From NCBI GenBank assembly GCA_947628485.1, contig CANRAA010000003.1:1-41888 (forward strand): DNA of 41,888 bases. The letters run 5' to 3'. Numbering within the stretch: position 1 is the stretch's first letter; each line of letters opens with the position of its first letter. Below, piece by piece: positions 8,761 through 15,226 of the stretch. Origin of the DNA: an uncultured Bacilli bacterium (GTDB taxonomy: Bacteria; Bacillota_I; Bacilli_A; RF39; UBA660). Below the pieces are notes generated by a model, which searched no databases, was not told where the DNA came from, and saw only the letters and a list, made by a program, of their open reading frames with translations. The position numbers were made by a program, and so were the translations under genes.

Positions 8761-8795
8761 AAATAGCAGTCTATTTTTTAAAGATTGCTTTTTTA
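8761..8795 (+). terminator. Rho-independent terminator
   Basis: An 8-bp stem (8765-8772 with 8782-8789, one G-U) is followed by a T run. It closes the four-gene activase operon. Confidence 0.75.
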
Positions 8796-8807
8796 AATAA
8801 GAAAATC

Positions 8808-8845
8808 TTGACTTTAACCTTAGGTAATAGTTTATATTAAGGTTA
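8808..8845 (+). promoter_or_regulatory. MerR-type promoter with dyad operator
   Basis: A TTGACT -35 (8808-8813) and a TATATT -10 (8833-8838) are separated by 19 bp, the over-long spacing that MerR regulators correct by untwisting DNA. Perfect 8-bp inverted arms TAACCTTA (8815-8822) and TAAGGTTA (8838-8845) flank the spacer. The site lies just upstream of the merR-family gene at 8859, so it is the presumed autoregulated operator. Confidence 0.85.
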
Positions 8846-8858
8846 GAAAGGAGATAAT

Positions 8859-9503
8859 ATGCTTATTAATGAAGTTGAAAATATCGTGGGATTATCTAAA
8901 AAAAGTATTCGGTTTTATGAAGATAATCATTTACTAAATCCGAAAAGAAAAGATAATGACTATCGGTATTATGATGAAGAAGACATAAAGAAATTAAAAA
9001 TTATTAAATTCTTAAGAGAATTAGATGTGCCCATTAAAGAAATAAGAGAATTAAACGAAGGAAAAATAGCTTTAAAAGATTGTTTAAATAATCGGATTCA
9101 AAAAATTGATAGTTTAAAATTAAATTTTGATAAAGTAAAAGAAATGTGTCAAGAAATAATAAAAGATGATGTTACTTATGAAAATTTAAATATTGAAAAA
9201 TATTTTAAAGAAATAAATATATTAAATAAAAAGGAGAGATTTACAATGAATAGGGAGTTACCTAGTAAAGGAAAAAGAATTGGTGGGGCTGTTCTTTCTA
9301 GTTTAATTTTTAGTGGTATTTTTATCTTTTTGATTGGTCTTATTTGTTATTTTCAAATTACGGAAGCAGAAAAATGTCCATGGCCATTATTTTGGTTTTT
9401 AATGTTAATTCTTGGTTTACCAGTGGGAGCAGTTTTAATTAATTTAATTAAAAGAATTAAAGAAATTTTAGGAGGTGAAGAAGATGAAGCTAGTAAATAT
9501 TGA
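8859..9503 (+). CDS. MerR-family regulator with C-terminal membrane segments
   Basis: 214 aa. The N-terminal winged-helix MerR domain spans residues 1-70 (VGLSKKSIRFYEDNHLL, then DYRYYDEEDIKKLKIIKFLRE), followed by a dimerisation helix to about 110. Instead of a small ligand-binding tail, the C-terminus holds two strongly hydrophobic helices (about 146-166 and 176-194), making it a predicted membrane-tethered regulator that may sense an envelope signal. An AAAGGAG site and the MerR-type promoter upstream support start and autoregulation. The gene overlaps the YbjQ-family gene by 20 bp, so that protein is probably under its control. Confidence 0.85.
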   Translation: MLINEVENIVGLSKKSIRFYEDNHLLNPKRKDNDYRYYDEEDIKKLKIIKFLRELDVPIKEIRELNEGKIALKDCLNNRIQKIDSLKLNFDKVKEMCQEIIKDDVTYENLNIEKYFKEINILNKKERFTMNRELPSKGKRIGGAVLSSLIFSGIFIFLIGLICYFQITEAEKCPWPLFWFLMLILGLPVGAVLINLIKRIKEILGGEEDEASKY

Positions 9504-9804
9504 TTACTTACCAGGAGAAGAAATAGAGGAAGTTTTAGGACTTGTTAAAGGACAAATTGTCCAATCCAAAAACATCGGTCGGGATTTTATGGCCGGGCTT
9601 AAAACCATTGTCGGTGGTGAAATTGCAAGCTACACTGATATGATAAGTTTAGCTAGAAAAATGGCTACCAAAAGAATGGTTGATGAAGCCGAAAGTTTGG
9701 GGGCTGATGCTGTTATTAATATTCGTTATGGTTCTTCCGCTGTTATGGGTGGGGCTGCTGAAATTATTGTTTATGGTACGGCCGTTAAGTTAAAAAAGAA
9801 ATAA
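9484..9804 (+). CDS. YbjQ/UPF0145 family protein
   Basis: 106 aa from the ATG at 9484. The GTG at 9475 lies inside the GGAGGTGA ribosome site and is not the start. Conserved features of the pentameric UPF0145 fold are visible: KGQIVQSKNIGRDFMAGLKTIVGGE, an S-Y-T-D-M helix, ARKMATKRMVDEAESLGADAVINIR, and a terminal IIVYGTAVKL strand. The biochemical role of the family is unknown; a link to membranes or metals has been suggested. It is translationally coupled to the membrane-tethered MerR regulator. Confidence 0.85.
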   Translation: MKLVNIDYLPGEEIEEVLGLVKGQIVQSKNIGRDFMAGLKTIVGGEIASYTDMISLARKMATKRMVDEAESLGADAVINIRYGSSAVMGGAAEIIVYGTAVKLKKK

Positions 9805-9855
9805 AAAGACTTTATAAATTTAAATAGATAGATTATAATGGTTATAGGTGATAAC

Positions 9856-10476
9856 ATGAAAAAATTAATCTATCTATTTTTATTTTTGGCAATATTTACT
9901 TTTACAGGATGTTCCAAAAAAGATTTAACAAATGGGGAAATCGAAAATGTTAAATATACAGAAACGGAAGAAGTAACTAATTATGTCAAAATGGTTACTA
10001 ATAAAGATAAGGTAGTAATTATGGAGTTATATCCAGATATTGCTCCCGAAACTGTGGCTAATTTTCAAAAGTTAGTCAAAGAAAAATTTTATGATGGTTT
10101 AACTTTCCACCGGGTAATTGCCGATTTTATGGTGCAAACGGGAGATCCTCTTGGTAATGGTACTGGCGGAAGTGAGGAGACTATTAAAGGGGAATTTGCC
10201 CAAAATGGTTTTAAAAATAACTTAAAACATGAAGAAGGAATAATATCGATGGCGAGACAAGAAAAAAATTTTGATAGTGCTTCTAGTCAATTCTTTATCT
10301 GTGTTAATGATAATGATAGTATTGGTTATTTAGATGGGGCTTATGCCGCTTTTGGTAAAGTAATCGCGGGTTACGATAGTATCTTAGAAATATCTAAAGT
10401 AAGAACTGATGATTATGACAAACCAATAGTTACCCAAAGTATTAAAACAATGCGTTTTGTAAATATTGAAAAATAA
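9856..10476 (+). CDS. Cyclophilin-type peptidyl-prolyl isomerase lipoprotein
   Basis: 206 aa from the ATG at 9856. The upstream ATG at 9838 overlaps a TATAAT -10 box (9834-9839) and is rejected. The signal peptide ends in a lipobox (FTFTGC, C19), so the protein should be diacylated by the Lgt encoded at 18176 and anchored on the outer face of the membrane. The cyclophilin domain (about residues 45-200) keeps the catalytic-site motifs TFHRVIADFMVQTGDP, SMARQEKNFDSASSQFFI and the AAFGKV strand. It probably catalyses proline isomerisation of exported proteins. The next gene starts 20 nt downstream, with no terminator. Confidence 0.9.
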   Translation: MKKLIYLFLFLAIFTFTGCSKKDLTNGEIENVKYTETEEVTNYVKMVTNKDKVVIMELYPDIAPETVANFQKLVKEKFYDGLTFHRVIADFMVQTGDPLGNGTGGSEETIKGEFAQNGFKNNLKHEEGIISMARQEKNFDSASSQFFICVNDNDSIGYLDGAYAAFGKVIAGYDSILEISKVRTDDYDKPIVTQSIKTMRFVNIEK

Positions 10477-10495
10477 AAATTAATCAGGAGGTTTT

Positions 10496-12007
10496 ATGGA
10501 GAATTATTTTGATTTTATAATTTTTTTGGCTTTTGAAAGATATTACGATTATGAAGATAAAAGGTCTTTAACTTTTGAGGAGTTACATAATTATCGTGTT
10601 GCTCTTACCCAAGAACATGTTAGATACCATAATTTATTTTCTGGTTATGATGATGAATATTTACCGGGATTGCTTAAAGAATTTCATAATTTTGGTCTTA
10701 ATTTGTCTTTAGAAGTAGAAAGTAAATATTTTACAAATTTTTTAATTAATTATAAAGAATATTTTACTTATGATAAGACAAAAATTTATTTAAAAGAAGA
10801 TGTTGATATGGGGTCATTTGAAGATGTGAAATTTGAACTTCCTTTTTATGAAGATCCATATAATAAGTTAATATGTGGCGAATTAATTAGTCTAAGTGGT
10901 AGTTCAAAACCAATGGATGCTTTACATGCTTTTAAAATTAAAAATGAAACTTTAAAACTTATTGAATTAGAAAAAACTTTAGAAAAATATTATCATGAAT
11001 ATAAAATTATTAAAAATAGTCCTAATATAAATGTTATTTCTAAAAAAATAATAGATACTTTAACTAAAATAGGAAATTTTCCTTTTGCAAAAATTAGACG
11101 TTATCATTCTACCATTATTAGTTTATATGATCGAGATGATTATGATAACCTTAGTGAAGATATTTTAAAAGATAAATTTTATGAAATACATAGGATTAAT
11201 TTAAATCATTTATTAGCAAGTAGTTTTTATGATGCTATTTTTGGAACTAAATCTATCGCTTGTGATAAGTTGCTTTTAGATATGTCGGGTATATTTAAAT
11301 ATAAACGTTTTGAAGAAGCAAAAAATAGTGAAGAAGAGGAAGAAGAAATTGATCCATCTGATATAATGCAACCAGTTTTCCCTGATAAATTTTTAGAAGA
11401 AATGGAAAAAAGAAAAGAAGAATTAGGGGCTTATCATGATGACTATGAAGATGAAGTAGATGATGATGACGAAGAAGAAATAGAGGATGAAGAAGAGGAA
11501 GAAATTAGTGAAATAGAAATAGCAATGGAAGATATTAAACACTATTTATTTACTCAAGATATTAATCGAGCCTTTTATTTAAGATATATCATTTTAGCAC
11601 ATTATCTTATAAATAAATATGGAAATAATGAAGAATTAGAAAATGTTAAATCTCGGTTACTATTTTTATTAGATAACTATGGGGAAAGTTTAACCGAAGA
11701 AAAGAATTTTCTTAAAGTATTAGAAAGTGTTCCTTTAGATAAATTTACGAAAGAGGATTTTGAAGATTTCTACATGGTATCAAGAGTATTTTTAGTAGAA
11801 ATATTAAAGGGATATGCAGAAGTAGATATCTTAAAGAAATTAATGTACATTTCTACTTATTATTTATTAACTAAAGATATCGTCATAGATAGAATTATAA
11901 CTAAATATCAAAATACAGAAATAGGTAAAAAAGTAAAAAAAGTTATTTATAATAATGATTATAGTGATTTTATTGAAAAAGATAAAAAATTAATTAAAGA
12001 AAAATAG
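10496..12007 (+). CDS. Hypothetical protein with acidic linker
   Basis: 503 aa, not recognised. No signal peptide or membrane segment is seen. Two mostly helical halves are joined by an extremely acidic, low-complexity segment of Asp/Glu runs (roughly residues 275-345), probably a disordered hinge. An AGGAGG site precedes the ATG. It lies in the same transcription direction as the cyclophilin gene and ends 12 nt before a broken copy of the dCTP-deaminase-like gene start, so before the MFS insertion it would have been the direct neighbour of that gene. Confidence 0.6.
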   Translation: MENYFDFIIFLAFERYYDYEDKRSLTFEELHNYRVALTQEHVRYHNLFSGYDDEYLPGLLKEFHNFGLNLSLEVESKYFTNFLINYKEYFTYDKTKIYLKEDVDMGSFEDVKFELPFYEDPYNKLICGELISLSGSSKPMDALHAFKIKNETLKLIELEKTLEKYYHEYKIIKNSPNINVISKKIIDTLTKIGNFPFAKIRRYHSTIISLYDRDDYDNLSEDILKDKFYEIHRINLNHLLASSFYDAIFGTKSIACDKLLLDMSGIFKYKRFEEAKNSEEEEEEIDPSDIMQPVFPDKFLEEMEKRKEELGAYHDDYEDEVDDDDEEEIEDEEEEEISEIEIAMEDIKHYLFTQDINRAFYLRYIILAHYLINKYGNNEELENVKSRLLFLLDNYGESLTEEKNFLKVLESVPLDKFTKEDFEDFYMVSRVFLVEILKGYAEVDILKKLMYISTYYLLTKDIVIDRIITKYQNTEIGKKVKKVIYNNDYSDFIEKDKKLIKEK

Positions 12008-12019
12008 GTGAGGTGGGTT

Positions 12020-12096
12020 ATGTTAAATAAAGAAGGTTTAAAAAAAGAAATACCAAATAATATATATATCTAATTATGAATGAAAACTAGGAGAAA
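12020..12096 (+). pseudogene. Degenerate duplicate of the dCTP-deaminase-like gene 5' end
   Basis: The first 44 bases are identical to the start of the gene at 13464. The copy then continues recognisably for about 33 more bases with a 2-nt deletion, substitutions and a 1-nt insertion. Its frame stops after MLNKEGLKKEIPNNIYI. Together with 13464 onward it forms direct repeats flanking the MFS gene. Its AGGAG (coding sequence in the intact copy) now sits just before the MFS start codon and seems to serve as that gene's ribosome site. Confidence 0.85.
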
Positions 12097-12099
12097 CAA

Positions 12100-13350
12100 A
12101 TGGTGTACAATGATGTAGGGAAAAATTTTTTAATATCTGATTTAGCTGGGAAGGTTATAAGTGTTTTTAAGGATGTATTTTTAGGAATTTATTTTTTGAA
12201 AATAACACAAGGAAATATAGTTAATGTTTCTATGTATTATATAACTTTCTTTTTAACTTACTTAATTTGCTTAATAATTGTAAATAGATTACAAAAATTA
12301 AATTTAGTTTCTATGTTTAGAATAGGAATATTTTTAAGCTTAATGCAATGCATACTATTGTTAATCGTGGGCGAAAAAATTTCAAATTTTATAATTCTTT
12401 TTGCAATATTTGCAAGTATAGGAAATGCATTTTATTATTATCCCGAGCAAATATTAATAAAAAGAGTAAATAGAGAAGATGATTTTCAGAACTATATTAC
12501 TAAAGATCAAATTTTAAAATATACGATAAGCATCATACTTCCTTTTGTTTTGGGTTATTGTATTAGCAAAAATTCCTATGAATTAGCTTTTTCTGTATTA
12601 ATAGTAGTAATTTTAATTTGCTTTATTTTTTCATTGTTTATAAAAGAAATTGATTTAAAGCACGAAAAAATAAATTTAAAAAGATTTTTCACAAATATTA
12701 ATAAAAATGGTAATAGAAAAATAATAACATTATTAAGTTTTAGAACATTATTTAGAGGTCTAAGTTCTTTTGGTGTTCTATCGACACTCATTACTATTAT
12801 GACTTTTCTTGTGGTTTCAACTGAATTATCATTAGGAAGTATTAGTAGTTTTATAACTATTATTTCTATTTTAGTAATATATTGTACCAATAAATTTATA
12901 AAAAAAGAAAATTTATATAAATTATTCATTCCATTATCTATTATACAAAGTATAGTGGTTATAATACTTACATTTAGTATGATGTATTTTGATATAAATA
13001 TGATGATTCACATGGGCACAATAAATATAAGTATTGGATTTTTATTAGTACTTTTATATAATATAGTTAACGGAATAAGTAGTCCTATTTTTGAAATATC
13101 AAATTCAGTTGTATACTATGAATGTATGTGTAAACAAAATATTAATAAAGAAGATGAACCTAATTATGTTTTTTGGTTTGAAATTATGATAAATATTTCA
13201 AGGAGTTTAGGTTATTTAATTTTAATAATTGTTTCGAAAATAGGATTTAATTTAAATATTATTTCAGTTTTAATTGTAGTATTTACTTTAATGTATATAG
13301 CTTTTGCATATACATTAAAAAAAATAAATAAAGATTATTTATTAAATTAA
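12100..13350 (+). CDS. MFS transporter, probable recent insertion
   Basis: 416 aa integral membrane protein with about 12 hydrophobic segments and short loops, and a longer basic cytoplasmic loop around residues 185-210, as in major facilitator permeases. The substrate is unknown. It lies between a degenerate copy of the downstream gene's first ~80 bp (12020-12096) and the intact gene at 13464, so it appears to have been inserted at that gene start, with the target end reconstituted. Base use differs slightly from neighbours: it is very A-rich, with many ATA and AAT codons and few GC-ending ones. Its ribosome site derives from the duplicated coding sequence. A weaker alternative is an uncharacterised multi-pass exporter outside MFS. 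Confidence 0.75.
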   Translation: MVYNDVGKNFLISDLAGKVISVFKDVFLGIYFLKITQGNIVNVSMYYITFFLTYLICLIIVNRLQKLNLVSMFRIGIFLSLMQCILLLIVGEKISNFIILFAIFASIGNAFYYYPEQILIKRVNREDDFQNYITKDQILKYTISIILPFVLGYCISKNSYELAFSVLIVVILICFIFSLFIKEIDLKHEKINLKRFFTNINKNGNRKIITLLSFRTLFRGLSSFGVLSTLITIMTFLVVSTELSLGSISSFITIISILVIYCTNKFIKKENLYKLFIPLSIIQSIVVIILTFSMMYFDINMMIHMGTINISIGFLLVLLYNIVNGISSPIFEISNSVVYYECMCKQNINKEDEPNYVFWFEIMINISRSLGYLILIIVSKIGFNLNIISVLIVVFTLMYIAFAYTLKKINKDYLLN

Positions 13351-13463
13351 TATAAATACTATTGAAATGGATTTTTATTATTACTATAAACTGCAAAAAT
13401 AATTATATTTGTTGTTAAATAGATAATTATATATTAAACTAATTAAGTTGTTTAGGAGGTTTT

Positions 13464-13541
13464 ATGTTAAATAAAGAAGGTTTAAAAAAAGAAATACCAA
13501 ATAATATCTATGTATCTAATTGGGAAGAAAAGCTAGGAGAA
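13464..13541 (+). repeat. Direct repeat, intact copy (pair of 12020-12096)
   Basis: The first ~78 bases of the dCTP-deaminase-like gene match 12020-12096, 44 of them without change. The repeat starts exactly at the ATG in both copies; upstream only a short GAGG/AGGAGG region is similar. Confidence 0.85.
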
Positions 13542-14018
13542 AATTACATTGAAGTAACTTTAGGTGATACTTTAAAAGTTTATGATACCCCTTTTTTGGA
13601 TGTGCAAAATCCGAGTCTAACTCAAGTAATTAAAATACCCGAGGAAGGCCTTATGTTAGAGCCTAATAAACTATATTTAGGAAGAACTAATGAATATACT
13701 AAAACTTATGGGTTTGTGCCTCTTTTATCAGGAATAACTGAACTGGCTAGTTTAGGAGTGGAAATTCATATTACCGCTGGTTTTGGTGATAATGGTTTTG
13801 AAGGAACTTGGACTTTGGAAATTATATGTGCTAATCCCACCATAGTTTATCCTAATATTCCGATAGGCAGAATTTATTATTACCCTTTAATAGGTAATGG
13901 GGAAAATGTTTACCGAGGAAAATATTTTGGACAAGTTGAAGCGACGGAGTCAAGGATGGCTAAAGAATATAAAAGGGTAAAAGTGTTAGAAAAGGAAGAA
14001 CATCATGCTCACAAATAA
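13464..14018 (+). CDS. dCTP deaminase-fold protein (single domain)
   Basis: 184 aa. It has the dCTP deaminase/dUTPase beta-barrel pattern: LYLGRTNEYTKTYGFVPLLSG, VEIHITAGFGDNGFEGTWTLEI, PNIPIGRIYYY, and a C-terminal YRGKYFGQ resembling the lid motif of Dcd. In E. coli Dcd numbering it keeps the catalytic Glu138 equivalent (TLE), but the G-R-S-S-L-A-R segment reads GITELAS, losing R110, S111 and R115. It overlaps by 14 bp a gene encoding two more such domains with the opposite losses, so the two may assemble into a hetero-trimer with a composite active site. Strong AGGAGG site. Enzymatic activity is an inference. Confidence 0.75.
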   Translation: MLNKEGLKKEIPNNIYVSNWEEKLGENYIEVTLGDTLKVYDTPFLDVQNPSLTQVIKIPEEGLMLEPNKLYLGRTNEYTKTYGFVPLLSGITELASLGVEIHITAGFGDNGFEGTWTLEIICANPTIVYPNIPIGRIYYYPLIGNGENVYRGKYFGQVEATESRMAKEYKRVKVLEKEEHHAHK

Positions 14019-15027
14019 AGAAATTAAAAAACAAATAGATTTAGGAAATATTCAAATAGATAATATGCTTCATGATGCTTTAGATAAACCCAATAGTTGT
14101 CGGATTACTTTAAGTGATGAATTATATTTTTATGATTATATGGTGGTAGATACTAAAGAAAGTTATGAATATCAAGAAGAAGTATTTAAAGGGGTTATTA
14201 ATAAATTAAGAAAAACAAGAATACCAAAAAGTGGTATGCTTTTAGAACCACATAAAGTTTATTTAGCTAAGACTAATGAGTATATTAAAACTAAAGGGTA
14301 TGTTCCTGTTATGCACGGAAGAACTTCTTTATCCTTACTAGGACTTAGTATTGAACTTACGAGTGGTTATGGTACCGATAATTATGATGGACCTTTTTTA
14401 CTTAGTATAATTTGTACGAAACCCACAATAATTTATCCTAATATTGAAGTGGGCAATTTAACATTCTTTAAAAGTTTAGATGAGAAAAGCCTAGAAATTG
14501 GGATGCTTAGTGGGGATGAAATAATGAAAAGAATAACTACAGGTGATATTATAATAAATCCTGATAATAAAATATTGGTAAATCCTAATTCGGTCAATTT
14601 AAGTTTAAATCCGAAGATGGGTTATTATACGGATCCCATTTTAGATATCAAAAAAGAAAATAAAGTAGAATATTTTAATATTGGAGAAGAAGGAACTATT
14701 TTGTATCCTGATAAAACTTATTTAGGAAGAACGAATGAGTGGACCGAGACCAATAATTTAATTCCGATGATTAGTGGGCGTAGTTCTTTAGGAAGACTTG
14801 GTTACCATGTGCATTGCTCTGGAGGTATGGGTTCAATTGGGTATAAAGGTTATTTTCATTTAGGAATAAGAACAACTCTTCCTATTCGGGTTTATAAAGA
14901 TATGCTTACTTGTCAAATATATTATTTTACACCGGAAGGAGAAATAGAAAATACTTATAATGGCAGTATGCAAAATAAATGTGATGATAAATTAGGAAGT
15001 ATGTCTTATAAATTATTAAAAAAATAA
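14005..15027 (+). CDS. Tandem dCTP deaminase-fold protein (two domains)
   Basis: 340 aa containing two Dcd-like domains, roughly residues 1-165 and 170-340. Domain 1 has MHGRTSLSLLGL and GYGTDNYDGPFLLSI, so the catalytic Glu position is Ser and the second Arg is lost. Domain 2 has ISGRSSLGRLGY, keeping R110, S111 and R115 equivalents, and GYKGYFHLGI, where Glu is Gly. Neither domain looks competent alone. With the single-domain partner encoded just upstream (14-bp overlap) the total is three domains, the number in a Dcd/dUTPase trimer. The likely role is in deoxynucleotide metabolism or sensing. The AAGGAAG ribosome site lies inside the preceding gene. Confidence 0.75.
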   Translation: MLTNKEIKKQIDLGNIQIDNMLHDALDKPNSCRITLSDELYFYDYMVVDTKESYEYQEEVFKGVINKLRKTRIPKSGMLLEPHKVYLAKTNEYIKTKGYVPVMHGRTSLSLLGLSIELTSGYGTDNYDGPFLLSIICTKPTIIYPNIEVGNLTFFKSLDEKSLEIGMLSGDEIMKRITTGDIIINPDNKILVNPNSVNLSLNPKMGYYTDPILDIKKENKVEYFNIGEEGTILYPDKTYLGRTNEWTETNNLIPMISGRSSLGRLGYHVHCSGGMGSIGYKGYFHLGIRTTLPIRVYKDMLTCQIYYFTPEGEIENTYNGSMQNKCDDKLGSMSYKLLKK

Positions 15028-15061
15028 GTATAAAATAAATTAATTTGGTCATAATACTACT

Positions 15062-15112
15062 GTAGAGGGTTAATCTCTACCATAAAAGGCACTTGGGTAA
15101 TGGTGTCTTTTT
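15062..15112 (+). terminator. Two hairpins ending in a T tract
   Basis: A 6-bp hairpin (15062-15067 with 15075-15080) is followed by an 8-bp stem (15085-15092 with 15103-15110, one G-U) and TTTTT. The second hairpin is a standard terminator for the deaminase-fold operon. The first could be a small RNA structure, but I match it to no known class. Confidence 0.65.
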
Positions 15113-15134
15113 CGTATAAAATTGTAATTTAGAC

Positions 15135-15163
15135 TTGCAAATAATACAATTGTTTGATATATT
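15135..15163 (+). promoter_or_regulatory. uvrA promoter
   Basis: TTGCAA (15135-15140), a 17-bp spacer and TATATT (15158-15163). No LexA-like GAAC-N4-GTTC box was found near it, so SOS control is not supported by this sequence. Confidence 0.6.
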
Positions 15164-15226
15164 AATTATGCTTGAAATTTATGAGAAAAAGTTTAAAATA
15201 TATAGGGAATATTGTGGTGATGGAAA

